Below are positions 21,324-29,015 of a stretch of DNA of 41,381 nucleotides, piece by piece. The stretch lies in the IMG/VR virus record IMGVR_UViG_3300005563_000017, positions 1-41,381 of that record; one strand, written 5' to 3'. Below the pieces are notes generated by a model. That model made no database searches, was not told the DNA's origin, and saw nothing but the letters and a program-made list of their open reading frames with translations. The position numbers were made by a program, and so were the translations under genes. Position 1 is the stretch's first letter; every line of letters begins with the position of its first letter. The DNA comes from a virus.

Positions 21324-22461
21324 CCTCTCCTTCAAGAAAGCCGTGAAGTATGAAGCCAAGGGCCGCGTTGGCCTGATTGGCCCGGCGGGCAGCGGCAAGA
21401 GCTACACGATGCTCGAACTGGCTCAACTGCTGGCTGCGGGCGGCAAGGTCGCCGCGGTCGATACAGAGCATGGCAGCCTCTCGAAGTACGCCGACCGGTT
21501 CGACTTCGACGTACTCGAACTGAGCAGCTACACCCCTGACAACTTCCTTGATGCTCTGCGCGCGGCGGAGCAGGCCGGGTACGCCGTCTTCTGCTGCGAT
21601 TCCCTTTCGCACTTCTGGATGGGGAAGGATGGCGCGCTCGAATATGTAGATACCGCGAAAAAGCGCTCGAGCTCGCGCGACGACATGAGCGGCTGGAAGG
21701 AATTCCGGCCCCATGAGCGCGCGATGGTGGACGCGATGATCGCCTCACCCTGCCACATCATCTGCACGATGCGCACCAAGACGGCCTACGAAGAGCAGGT
21801 CAACGAGCGCACCGGCAAGAAGCAGCGCGTGAAGATCGGCCTTGCGCCGGTGCAGCGGGAAGGGCTCGAGTACGAGTTCGACCTGGTCGGCCTGATGGAT
21901 GAGGACAACACATTCATCGTCGATAAGACGCGCTGCCCCGATCTGTCCGGCAAGGCCATCACCAAGCCATCACAGAAGGACTTCGCGCCGTTCAGCGACT
22001 GGCTCAGGGGCGCGACGTCACCAGCTCCCGCGTCTGCGCCAGCGTCGGCGTCTGCTCCGGCGGCAAGGCCGGCAGCCTCGGCCCCAAGCGCTATCGCCGC
22101 GAAGCTCGAAGGCAATCAGCTCACCGCCCGCGTGAAGGATGTGCTCGCGAAGACGACCCAGCGCGGCAGCGAGTACCGCAACCTCATCTTCGATGCAGCG
22201 CCGGTTCCGGGTAAGGGCGTTGTGTGCTGGCATGCCAGCCTGTTCGGCGCGCTCGATACGGCGCCCGGCGAGCTCTGCTCCTTCCGGGTGGAAATCACTG
22301 AGAAGTACGCGACGATCCAGGACGTTCTCAAGATCGGCGACCTGCAGTTCCGTGAAGGCAAGCCCTTCTACGAAAACGACGATGCAGAACCCGAGCTCGC
22401 CTTCAGTGGCGCGCGCCAACAGGTGAATCCGGAGATTACCGATGACGACATCCCCTTCTAG
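21316..22461 (+). CDS. Sak4-like RecA-fold annealase fused to an SSB-like domain
   Basis: The ATG at 21316 overlaps the previous stop. The 381-residue product begins with a RecA-fold ATPase: Walker A GPAGSGKS at residues 22-29, a Walker B-type YAVFCCDSLSHFW near 95, and EEQVNERTGKKQRVKIGLAP, matching AAA_24/Sak4 phage proteins. An Ala/Pro/Ser linker at about 236-258 leads to a C-terminal domain with OB-fold-like sequence (LTARVKDVLAKTTQRGSEYR) and the exact ending DDDIPF, the protein-docking tip of bacterial SSBs. Sak4 proteins anneal single strands with help from a separate SSB; here both appear in one chain. The OB-fold is inferred. Confidence 0.8.
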   Translation: MANLSFKKAVKYEAKGRVGLIGPAGSGKSYTMLELAQLLAAGGKVAAVDTEHGSLSKYADRFDFDVLELSSYTPDNFLDALRAAEQAGYAVFCCDSLSHFWMGKDGALEYVDTAKKRSSSRDDMSGWKEFRPHERAMVDAMIASPCHIICTMRTKTAYEEQVNERTGKKQRVKIGLAPVQREGLEYEFDLVGLMDEDNTFIVDKTRCPDLSGKAITKPSQKDFAPFSDWLRGATSPAPASAPASASAPAARPAASAPSAIAAKLEGNQLTARVKDVLAKTTQRGSEYRNLIFDAAPVPGKGVVCWHASLFGALDTAPGELCSFRVEITEKYATIQDVLKIGDLQFREGKPFYENDDAEPELAFSGARQQVNPEITDDDIPF

Positions 22462-22597
22462 CCAGGAGCCGAAGGTGACGCCGCTAGTGATCTATCCGGC
22501 CGGCGTCGCACAGGTCGAGGCGCAACGTAAGCGCCTCGGCATCACCGAAGAGCAGCTCGAAAGGAGTCGCAATGCCAGCCTCGAACGCAAATTCTAA
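22442..22597 (+). CDS. Small 51-residue protein nested between Sak4 and Gp157
   Basis: It starts (MTTSPSSQEPKVTPLVIYP) inside the codons for the recombinase's SSB-like tip, overlapping that gene by 20 bases, and ends 26 bases into the Gp157 gene. The C-terminal half is a charged helix (VEAQRKRLGITEEQLERSR). The tight overlaps on both sides and lack of a competing gene in the gap favour a real gene. Function unknown. Confidence 0.55.
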   Translation: MTTSPSSQEPKVTPLVIYPAGVAQVEAQRKRLGITEEQLERSRNASLERKF

Positions 22598-23120
22598 GCT
22601 CACTCTCTACGACATCTCGCTCGAAGGGATGCTGATTGCCGACATCCTCACCGAGAACGAAGGCGAACTCACTCCGGAACTCGAAGCCCGCCTAGATGCG
22701 CTGATGCGCGAAGCCCCGGAGCGCATCGAGGCCGCAGCCATGGTGGTACGCAATATCGAAGCCGACGCCGCCGTGTGCTGCGCGGAGGCCGCGCGGCTGA
22801 TGGAGCGCGCCAAGGGATTCGAGAACCAGGCGAAGCGCCTCAAGGACCGCATGGCGCTGGCCGTGGACGCTGCGTTCAACGGGAAGGTAAAGACGGCCCG
22901 CTTCTCGATCTGGACTCAGAAGGCCGCGGACACCGTGGCTTTCGATCTGCGCGAAGAATTCACGATCAACATGATCGAGCAGGATCTACCGGAAGCGGTG
23001 CGCACGAAGAAGGAACTCAACAAACAGGCGCTCCGCGAGATGTACGACGCCGGTGTTCCGCTTCCCGAGGCGATCTTCGTCGAAGAGAACCAAGGCAAGC
23101 GGTATCTCCGCATCAAGTAA
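22572..23120 (+). CDS. Siphovirus Gp157-family protein
   Basis: The 182-residue product matches the Gp157 family. The N-terminus (LTLYDISLEGMLIADILTEN) is followed by a long helical region with AERL-type heptads, a conserved-looking KTARFSIWTQKAADTV segment and LPEAVRTKKELNKQALRE near the end. Gp157 genes often sit beside annealase/SSB genes in phage recombination modules, as here, but their biochemical role is not established. GAAAGGAG precedes the ATG. Confidence 0.85.
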   Translation: MPASNANSKLTLYDISLEGMLIADILTENEGELTPELEARLDALMREAPERIEAAAMVVRNIEADAAVCCAEAARLMERAKGFENQAKRLKDRMALAVDAAFNGKVKTARFSIWTQKAADTVAFDLREEFTINMIEQDLPEAVRTKKELNKQALREMYDAGVPLPEAIFVEENQGKRYLRIK

Positions 23121-23142
23121 CGACACCGAACCGAGGAAAGCA

Positions 23143-23391
23143 ATGACCGAATCGCTCAAATCGAAACTGATTGGCCGCGTGCAGCGCGTCATCCAGCCCG
23201 ACCGCAGTCGGAAGGGTTACGGGTTCATCCTCACCGACGACCGGAAGAAGCTGTTCTTCCACCAGAACGAAGTGGTTGACCAGACGCTTCCGCCTCCGGG
23301 CTCGATCGTGCGCTTTTCGATCCTCGAGCAGACGGCTCCGGGCAAGCATGACCGGGCGGTGAACGTGGAGCCCATCACGGTGCCGGGATGA
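23143..23391 (+). CDS. Cold-shock-domain nucleic acid-binding protein
   Basis: The ATG at 23143 with GAGGAAAG upstream gives 82 residues. Both RNA-binding motifs of a cold-shock fold are present: KGYGFIL (RNP1) near residue 25 and LFFHQNEV (RNP2) near 36, followed by PPGSIVRFSILE. It probably binds single-stranded DNA or RNA, and may act as an SSB or transcription antiterminator. The next small gene overlaps its stop (ATGA). Confidence 0.8.
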   Translation: MTESLKSKLIGRVQRVIQPDRSRKGYGFILTDDRKKLFFHQNEVVDQTLPPPGSIVRFSILEQTAPGKHDRAVNVEPITVPG

Positions 23392-23483
23392 TCTTTCTCT
23401 TCGACCTTCTCTTGCTCATCAACCTGGGCGTCGCCTACCAGATCGGACGCGGCGCCCGGACCATCGCCAGACCACTGAAGTAA
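23388..23483 (+). CDS. Tiny membrane protein (31 residues)
   Basis: MIFLFDLLLLINLGVAYQIG forms one hydrophobic helix, followed by a basic tail (RGARTIARPLK). It starts on the ATGA of the previous stop, so it is probably expressed by coupling. It is one of three such proteins in the early operon (also 25437, 28929). Function unknown. Confidence 0.6.
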   Translation: MIFLFDLLLLINLGVAYQIGRGARTIARPLK

Positions 23484-23493
23484 GGGGAACGAA

Positions 23494-24258
23494 GTGGCAT
23501 TAAGAGCAGTCATAGGCCATCCGAAATTTGCGCACCTGAAGGGCATACTCAAGCTCCCCAAGGCCGTGTTGCTCGGATATCTCGAAGCAACCTGGCACTT
23601 CACGGCGGCTTACGCGCCTCAGGGAAACATCGGCCGGTTTACCGACCAGCAGATCGAAGCGTGGATGGAATGGGATGGCGAGCCGGGAGTTTTGGTGGCG
23701 GCGCTGACCGAAGCCAAGTGGCTGGACGCCGACCAGGAGCACCGGCTTCTGGTGCACGACTGGCACGAACACGCGGACAAAGCTGTAAAGCAGTCGCTCA
23801 AAAACAAGAAATTGGGATTTTTCGTTCCAAGTGTCCGCCCAGTGGGCGGACAGAATGCCGGTTTTGACGAAAAAACGGGGAATTTGTTCCAAGTATGCGC
23901 CCCTCCTGAAGCAGGGGCAGGGGCAGAGCCTGAAGCAGGGGCAGGGGCGGGGCCGGGGGCAACGGCGCCCCTTCCCCCAATCCCACCCACGGCAGGGAAC
24001 GGCGGGGAGTTCATGGCGGCCACCTGGCTCGGGGAAGAGCTTCGCCTGGCACTCTCGCCGGGGGACGTGCGGATTCTCGCCGAAGTCATCCGCCTCGAAA
24101 GCCGGGATCGCAGCGGCGACGTGGTGCAGACGGCGGAGTGGATTCGGGACATGGCGCTGGAGGCGCGCAGCCGCGGCGAACCCGTCACGGTGTGGTGGAT
24201 CAAGGACCGGAAGTTCACTCGCTACGCGGAGAAATTCAGCCTGGAGCTTGAGGAATGA
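23494..24258 (+). CDS. Replication initiator-like protein
   Basis: The GTG at 23494 follows AAGGGGAAC. The 254-residue product has an N-terminal domain of the type found in phage replication proteins (HPKFAHLKGILKLPKAVLLG, then WMEWDGEPGVLVAALTEAKW, and LLVHDWHEHADKAVKQSL), resembling a winged-helix pair. A Gly/Ala/Glu/Pro linker is encoded by two copies of a 24-bp repeat (23905-23952). The C-terminal domain (LALSPGDVRILAEVIRLESR) is helical. The next gene has loader-like features, so an O/P-type initiator-loader pair is likely. No origin repeats were recognised inside it apart from the linker repeat. Confidence 0.65.
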   Translation: MALRAVIGHPKFAHLKGILKLPKAVLLGYLEATWHFTAAYAPQGNIGRFTDQQIEAWMEWDGEPGVLVAALTEAKWLDADQEHRLLVHDWHEHADKAVKQSLKNKKLGFFVPSVRPVGGQNAGFDEKTGNLFQVCAPPEAGAGAEPEAGAGAGPGATAPLPPIPPTAGNGGEFMAATWLGEELRLALSPGDVRILAEVIRLESRDRSGDVVQTAEWIRDMALEARSRGEPVTVWWIKDRKFTRYAEKFSLELEE

Positions 24259-24659
24259 AGCCAAAGGAAACCGAAGAGATTTACGCGGGCGCGTGCAGGG
24301 CGAAGCGAATTGTTCCCCAGCAGGACGAGGGGCGGATGTGGCACAAGACGCTCTCGGCGTTCGAGGCGCAGGACGTGAAGGCGGCGCTCGATGCCTGGTG
24401 GAGTTCGACCGAAACCGACTCGAAGGGCGAGCTCAAGAGCAAGTGGCTGCCGGCGCCGGGCGAGCTGATCCCGCTGGTGGAGCGGGCCCAGCGCAAGCGC
24501 ATCCACGAGCTCACCACGCCGAAGATTTACGCCGCGTGGTATTGCACGCCGTGTTCTCTACGCTTCGGCGGGTTCATCGAGCCCCCTGACATCAGGCCGC
24601 GCAAGTGTCCAAGCTGCGGATCTGTGATGGCGGAGATTCACCGCGAAAAGGCTGCGTGA
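24255..24659 (+). CDS. Helicase loader-like protein with C-terminal zinc ribbon
   Basis: The 134-residue product overlaps the initiator stop by four bases. The N-terminal half (MWHKTLSAFEAQDVKAALDA, then WLPAPGELIPLVERAQRKR) has the pattern of the G39P-type loader family, in which a W...L...dV..Al helix pair precedes FPPxxxDLI. A zinc ribbon follows (CTPCSLRFGG, then CPSCGS). This combination suggests binding to a host or phage replicative helicase, but no helicase gene is in the genome, so the host DnaB would be the partner (inference). Confidence 0.55.
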   Translation: MKPKETEEIYAGACRAKRIVPQQDEGRMWHKTLSAFEAQDVKAALDAWWSSTETDSKGELKSKWLPAPGELIPLVERAQRKRIHELTTPKIYAAWYCTPCSLRFGGFIEPPDIRPRKCPSCGSVMAEIHREKAA

Positions 24660-24684
24660 GCAGCAAAACGAAAGAGGCGAGATC

Positions 24685-25386
24685 GTGAAGATCGTCAAGT
24701 GCAGGACTCAGGAAGAACTCGATGCAGCTCTGAAGAATCCAGACACCTGGCCGGAGCTGATAGGCGGCGGCGAATTTGAAATCTACGGCTCCGCGCAGGT
24801 CAGGGCCTACGACTCCGCGCAGGTCAGGGCCTACGGCTCCGCGCAGGTCACGGCCTACGACTCCGCGCAGGTCAGGGCCTACGGCTCCGCGCAGGTCAGG
24901 GCCTACGGCTCCGCGCAGGTCAGGGCCTACGACTCCGCGCAGGTCACGGCCGGGAAATGTGTGGCCGTCACTATTTCGAGCGATTACGTGAAGGCCGATG
25001 GCGGCGTCCAGATCCGCTATCAACCTCCGTGCGACGTGGCTGCGTGGCTGGACGAATACGGGGTCGAGGTCAACGAAGGGGTAGCCATTCTCTTCAAGGC
25101 CGTTGACAGCGAATTCAACTCCCAGCGCGGGACAAGCTACGCGCCGGGCCTCACCCCGGAGTCTGACGGCTGGGACGAGCACGAATGCTCACATGGGTTG
25201 CACTTCTGCGGAACTCCTCACCACGCGCTGAATTTCTTCGACGATGCAAAGCGGTTCGTCGGATGTCCGGTGCGCGTTGAGGAGATTCTGTTCATCCCGG
25301 ACGGTACGTATCCGACGAAGGTCAAAGCCCGCCGCGTCGAAAAGCCCGGCTGCTTCGAGGTCGACATTCACGGCAACAAGATCTAA
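24685..25386 (+). CDS. DUF7666-like protein with seven 8-residue repeats
   Basis: The 233-residue product has an N-terminal helix (TQEELDAALKNPDTWPELIG), then seven consecutive units of the form Y-[GD]-S-A-Q-V-[RT]-A at residues 34-89, a pattern that would form short turns of a beta-solenoid. The C-terminal domain contains CSHGLHFCGTPHHALNFF, the heart of a phage domain I associate with DUF7666. The repeats may hold the domain away from a surface or bind a partner. AAAGAGGCGAG lies upstream. No enzymatic role can be read. Confidence 0.65.
   Translation: MKIVKCRTQEELDAALKNPDTWPELIGGGEFEIYGSAQVRAYDSAQVRAYGSAQVTAYDSAQVRAYGSAQVRAYGSAQVRAYDSAQVTAGKCVAVTISSDYVKADGGVQIRYQPPCDVAAWLDEYGVEVNEGVAILFKAVDSEFNSQRGTSYAPGLTPESDGWDEHECSHGLHFCGTPHHALNFFDDAKRFVGCPVRVEEILFIPDGTYPTKVKARRVEKPGCFEVDIHGNKI
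24784..24951 (+). repeat. Seven tandem 24-bp in-frame repeats
   Basis: Units start at 24784, 24808, 24832, 24856, 24880, 24904 and 24928. They differ at only two bases: GGC or GAC in codon 2, and AGG or ACG in codon 7. The near-absence of silent changes indicates recent expansion or continual homogenisation. Confidence 0.95.
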
Positions 25387-25436
25387 CCGACCCCGGGGCG
25401 GCCACGCCGGAAATCAGCAAGGCAAGGAGATTCCCG

Positions 25437-25571
25437 ATGGTTTATCAAATGCCGAACAATCGCGAGCGCGGTGTGCCAGGGAGAGCAATCTTCCGGGTCC
25501 TCATCGTCTGCTCCGCGTTCTGGGTGAGCGTAATCGTGGGATGGTTCGCCCACCTGCCGGTGGCGAAATGA
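25437..25571 (+). CDS. Small membrane protein (44 residues)
   Basis: A basic N-terminus (MVYQMPNNRERGVPGRAIFR) precedes one hydrophobic helix (VLIVCSAFWVSVIVGWFAHL). AAGGAGA lies 7-8 bases upstream, and the stop overlaps the next ATG. It is predicted to be an inner-membrane protein with the N-terminus inside. Function unknown. Confidence 0.65.
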   Translation: MVYQMPNNRERGVPGRAIFRVLIVCSAFWVSVIVGWFAHLPVAK

Positions 25572-26005
25572 CACAGCGCGACCTGTTCCCCCTCATCCCC
25601 GAAGAGATCCGCGCCCGCGCCTCGCGAGCCATGGCGGACCCGGCAATCACGCCGTGCGCGTTCCAGGTCTTGACGCGGCTGATTCGCTTTCCCGAAGCCG
25701 CCGGACGCGAGCGCGCCATCTCCATCGCCGATCTGCAGGCCTGGGCGAGGCTCAACGGTTTCCACGTCTACTCCGACCGCGAGATTAAAGCGGCTGTCAA
25801 ACAGTTAATCGAGGAGCACGATGTGCCCATCGGCAGCGTGCGCTATGAGCCGGCGGGCTACTTCGTCCTCTGCAGCGCCGAGGACATCGAGATTGCGGAG
25901 CGTCCGATCCTTGGCGAGATTCGCTCGCTGGCGCGGAGGCTGCGCTGCACCAACCCGAAGTCGGAAATCAGCCGCACGCTGTGCGGGCAAATGGGGATCG
26001 AATGA
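25568..26005 (+). CDS. Hypothetical winged-helix-like protein
   Basis: The ATG at 25568 overlaps the preceding stop; a longer frame upstream is not used. The 145-residue product contains a likely winged helix: CAFQVLTRLIRFPEAAGRE, AISIADLQAWARLNGF, DREIKAAVKQLIEEHDVPIG, then a wing-like YEPAGYFVLCSAED. The build resembles phage replication or host-takeover regulators that bind DNA. It overlaps the methyltransferase remnant by four bases. No named family is claimed. Confidence 0.65.
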   Translation: MTQRDLFPLIPEEIRARASRAMADPAITPCAFQVLTRLIRFPEAAGRERAISIADLQAWARLNGFHVYSDREIKAAVKQLIEEHDVPIGSVRYEPAGYFVLCSAEDIEIAERPILGEIRSLARRLRCTNPKSEISRTLCGQMGIE

Positions 26006-26496
26006 CAAGGGCCAGAAAGACAATTCAGGCCGCGGACTTGTTCTGCGGCGCGGGCGGAACCTCTGAAGGCCTGCTGATGGCGGCGAACGAGATGGACGCT
26101 GACCTCGCGCTGGTGGCGGTGAACCACGGCGAAGGCGACACAACGCGCCCTGCCATGTCGGTGGACTCTCCACTTGGCACCGCAACCTCCAAGATCGGAA
26201 CCGGCATCTGCGAGCCCTTCCTGATTGCCTACTACGGAACTGAACAATCGAGCGGTGCCGAGAGTCCGCTGCCCACTGTTACGACGAAGGACCGCTTCGG
26301 TCTTGTCGAGGCCACGGTGACGCAATACCGCCTCGACATCCGCTTCCGCATGTTGCAGCCGCTCGAGCTCGCACGGGCGCAGGGCTTCCGCGACTCATAC
26401 AAGTTCACCGGCAACCGCGAGGCCGTGGTCAAGCAGATCGGAAACGCGGTCCCGCCGAACACCGCCAAGGCTCTCATCCTCGAGGTGCTGCAGTGA
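26002..26496 (+). CDS. Cytosine-5 methyltransferase lacking its catalytic core
   Basis: The 164-residue product has a clear C5-methyltransferase start (motif I ADLFCGAGGTSEGLL, residues 11-25) and end (motif IX/X region RAQGFRDSYKF ... QIGNAVPP, residues 145-152). Between them it passes from LALVAVNHGEGDTTRP straight into repeats normally found near the C-terminus (SGAESPLPTVTTKDRFGLVE). Motif IV (PC, nucleophile), motif VI (ENV) and motif VIII (QxRxR) are all missing; full-length relatives are over twice as long. It cannot methylate by the known mechanism. It stays open and is packed in an operon with ATGA overlaps, so it may have kept a binding role. Confidence 0.8.
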   Translation: MTRARKTIQAADLFCGAGGTSEGLLMAANEMDADLALVAVNHGEGDTTRPAMSVDSPLGTATSKIGTGICEPFLIAYYGTEQSSGAESPLPTVTTKDRFGLVEATVTQYRLDIRFRMLQPLELARAQGFRDSYKFTGNREAVVKQIGNAVPPNTAKALILEVLQ

Positions 26497-26669
26497 CCCT
26501 CCCCGACCTGATCACGCACGTCCAGTCCGCGACGAGCTGGCCCGCGGTGGACATCGACACGCTGGTGCAGCGGAACTGGCCGGACCGCGAAGCATTCAGC
26601 CCGACACAGGCCGCGCTGGTGGTGAGCCTGATCCGGCGCAGGGAAGCCAAAGGCGAGGTGAGGGCATGA
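26493..26669 (+). CDS. Small 58-residue hypothetical protein
   Basis: It begins at a GTG overlapping the previous stop and ends on the ATG of the helicase gene. The sequence (TLPDLITHVQSATSWPAVDI, then REAFSPTQAALVVSLIRRRE) is helical with a basic end and has no cysteine or membrane segment. Family unknown; the double overlap supports it. Confidence 0.6.
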   Translation: MTLPDLITHVQSATSWPAVDIDTLVQRNWPDREAFSPTQAALVVSLIRRREAKGEVRA

Positions 26670-28039
26670 GGAGCTACGAAGACTTCCTGCAGCACAAGAA
26701 GCCGATAGTGCCCAGCGTCGGAATTTGTGTTGACGAAGCCGCCCTCCCGGAAGAGCTATTCGACTTCCAACGGCACTGCGCGGGGTTTGCGCTTGAAAAG
26801 GGCCGCTCGGGAATATATCTCGATACCGGACTGGGCAAGAGTTCAATCGAGCTGTCCTTCGCGGAGCAGGCCGCGACGGAAACCGGAAAACCTTCCCTGG
26901 TACTGACTCCGCTTGCGGTTGCTGCGCAAATGCACCGCGAAGCAGGGAAGTTCGGTATCGAGGCGGGCGTGATCCGAGAGCAGTCGGACGTGAATGCCCC
27001 GGTCGCCATCTGTAACTATGATCGGCTCGAAAAACTCAATCCGGACGAATTCGGCGCGGTGTGCCTTGATGAATCATCGATCCTCAAAAGCTTCACCGGA
27101 GCCACAACTCGCAAGCTGATGGCGGCATTTTCAGGTTACCGATTCAAGCTTTGCGCATCGGCAACGCCAGCTCCCAACGACCCCATGGAACTAGGACAGC
27201 AATCGCAGTTTCTCGATGTCATGGACTCAAACGAAATGCTGATGCGCTGGTTCACAGCGGACCAAACAGAGATGGGCCGCTATCGCATCAAGGGGCATGG
27301 AGAGCGCGATTTCTACGACTGGATGGCGACCTGGTCCCGGATGGCTGAGAGCCCGGATGACATGGGTTTTGATGGCTCCCGCTTCAAACTTCCAGAACTG
27401 CACATCCGTCATCACCAGTGCTCCGATTCAAATGTAATACCGCCAGACGGGGAGCTATTCGCCGCCGCCGCCTCCGCTACCACGATCCATGATGTTAAGC
27501 GCCAGACAGCGAGAGCGAGAGCGGAGCTCGCCGTCTCGCTTATCGATCCATCCGGTCCAAATCTGATCTGGGTGGATACGGATTATGAGGCCAACGCGGT
27601 CCGGGCAGCATACCCCGAAATCTGCGAAGTGCGGGGCAGTATGTCCATCGATCAGAAGGAAGAGGGGCTGAATGCTTTCTCGACCGGACAGGCGCGCGAT
27701 CTTTTGAGCAAGCCATCGATTTGCGGCTTCGGATCGAACTTCCAGCACTGTGCGTCCATGATCTTCGTCGGTCGCACGTTCAGCTACGAGACCTTCTATC
27801 AGGCTGTGCGGCGCTGCTGGCGTTTCGGACAGACGAGGCCCGTCACCGCTCACATCATCATTGCCGAAGGCGAGCTGCAGACAAGCTACGTGATCGAGCG
27901 AAAGGGAGCCGAGCATATCCGCATGAAACGCGCCATGCGGGAGGCGATGTTGCGGGCTCTCGGAAAGCAAGGAAATGAGCTGCGTGGTTATAAACCCACT
28001 CACGAAGGGAAGCTTCCATCATGGTTATCCGCTGCCTAG
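26666..28039 (+). CDS. SNF2-type DEAD/DEAH-box helicase
   Basis: The 457-residue product has the ordered motifs of a phage SNF2-like helicase: Q-region LFDFQRHCAGFAL, Walker A DTGLGKSS (53-60), LVLTPLAV (Ia), LDES as a DEAD-box variant near 138, ASATPAPND (III), and C-terminal GFGSNFQHCASMIFVGRTFS and QAVRRCWRFGQ (VI). It would move on double-stranded DNA with ATP. It overlaps the next gene, a DNA methyltransferase, by 19 bases. The pairing is common in phage early operons and may relate to replication, recombination or protection against host restriction. Confidence 0.88.
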   Translation: MRSYEDFLQHKKPIVPSVGICVDEAALPEELFDFQRHCAGFALEKGRSGIYLDTGLGKSSIELSFAEQAATETGKPSLVLTPLAVAAQMHREAGKFGIEAGVIREQSDVNAPVAICNYDRLEKLNPDEFGAVCLDESSILKSFTGATTRKLMAAFSGYRFKLCASATPAPNDPMELGQQSQFLDVMDSNEMLMRWFTADQTEMGRYRIKGHGERDFYDWMATWSRMAESPDDMGFDGSRFKLPELHIRHHQCSDSNVIPPDGELFAAAASATTIHDVKRQTARARAELAVSLIDPSGPNLIWVDTDYEANAVRAAYPEICEVRGSMSIDQKEEGLNAFSTGQARDLLSKPSICGFGSNFQHCASMIFVGRTFSYETFYQAVRRCWRFGQTRPVTAHIIIAEGELQTSYVIERKGAEHIRMKRAMREAMLRALGKQGNELRGYKPTHEGKLPSWLSAA

Positions 28040-28932
28040 ACGAGCGCCACGGCCAATCGTTCGCGGCCTATCACGGCGACTGTGTTGACATCCTCCGCCA
28101 GATCCCCTCTGGCTGCCTGGATTTTTCGGTGTTCAGTCCTCCGTTCTCCGGACTATATATCTACAACGACTCGATAGCCGACATGGGCAATTCGAGCAAT
28201 GACGAGGAGTTTCTCCAGCATTACAGCTATTTCGTTCGGGAGCTTTATCGCACGATGCGCCCCGGACGGCTCGTGGCAGTCCATTGCAAGGATCTGGTGT
28301 TCTACCGCACACAGCGCGGCACGGCCGGCCTGCGGGACTTCCCTGGTATGTTGGTGCGCGAGCATGAGGCGGCCGGATTCAACTTCCATTCGCGCGTAAC
28401 AATCTGGCGCTGCCCGGTTCGCGAGATGACGAAGACGAAAGCGCACGGGCTTCTCTACAAGCAGCTCCGCGCCGACTCGTCATATTCCCGGCAGGGCCTT
28501 GCAGAATACCTTCTCGTGTTCCGGAAGTGGGGGACCGAGGAAGAAAACCAGATTCCCGTTACCCACACCACAGAGGAATTCCCGCTGGATCAGTGGCAGC
28601 AATGGGCCTCTCCGGTCTGGATGGACACCCGGGAAACCGATGTGCTCAACGCGGAGCGCGCCCCAAACGACGAAAAGCACATCTGCCCAATGCCTTTGGA
28701 CCTAACGAAGCGCGCCATCGCACTGTGGAGCAACCCAGAAGACACGGTTCTCTCGCCGTTCATGGGGATCGGATCGGAGGGAGTGGCCGCTCTCGAATTG
28801 CGGCGCAAGTTCGTCGGCGTGGAACTGAAGAAGGAGTATTTCGAGCAAGCCTGCGCTCACCTCGAGGCGCGAGACCGGCAGGGAGATCTGTTCGGTTTCG
28901 GAGCGGGAGAGTTTAAGGAAGCGATCGCATGA
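28021..28932 (+). CDS. DNA N4-cytosine/N6-adenine methyltransferase
   Basis: The 303-residue product has catalytic motif IV as SPPF (residues 39-42) near the N-terminus and the S-adenosylmethionine motif I (SPFMGIGSEGVAALELRRKF) near the C-terminus, followed by FVGVELKKEYFEQA. This is the beta-class order. Between them is an ELYRTMRPGRLVAVHCKDL motif typical of the family. SPPF rather than DPPY fits several N4-cytosine and some N6-adenine enzymes, so the base cannot be fixed. All key motifs are intact, unlike the C5-methyltransferase remnant upstream. It probably protects phage DNA from host restriction. Confidence 0.88.
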   Translation: MVIRCLDERHGQSFAAYHGDCVDILRQIPSGCLDFSVFSPPFSGLYIYNDSIADMGNSSNDEEFLQHYSYFVRELYRTMRPGRLVAVHCKDLVFYRTQRGTAGLRDFPGMLVREHEAAGFNFHSRVTIWRCPVREMTKTKAHGLLYKQLRADSSYSRQGLAEYLLVFRKWGTEEENQIPVTHTTEEFPLDQWQQWASPVWMDTRETDVLNAERAPNDEKHICPMPLDLTKRAIALWSNPEDTVLSPFMGIGSEGVAALELRRKFVGVELKKEYFEQACAHLEARDRQGDLFGFGAGEFKEAIA

Positions 28933-29015
28933 CCTACGCGCAAGCCTTCCAGATCGCACTTCTCGGCATCTTCGCCGGTCTCTACCTCGCCGTAATCCTT
29001 GGGAGCAGACGATGA
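28929..29015 (+). CDS. Tiny membrane protein (28 residues)
   Basis: MTYAQAFQIALLGIFAGLYL continues as AVILGSRR, a single membrane helix with a basic end. The ATG overlaps the methyltransferase stop and its own stop overlaps the RusA start. Function unknown. Confidence 0.55.
   Translation: MTYAQAFQIALLGIFAGLYLAVILGSRR

Noticed and set aside
24784-24951. Tandem repeats considered as a CRISPR array
   Set aside because: Contiguous 24-bp units without spacers, fully inside a coding frame.
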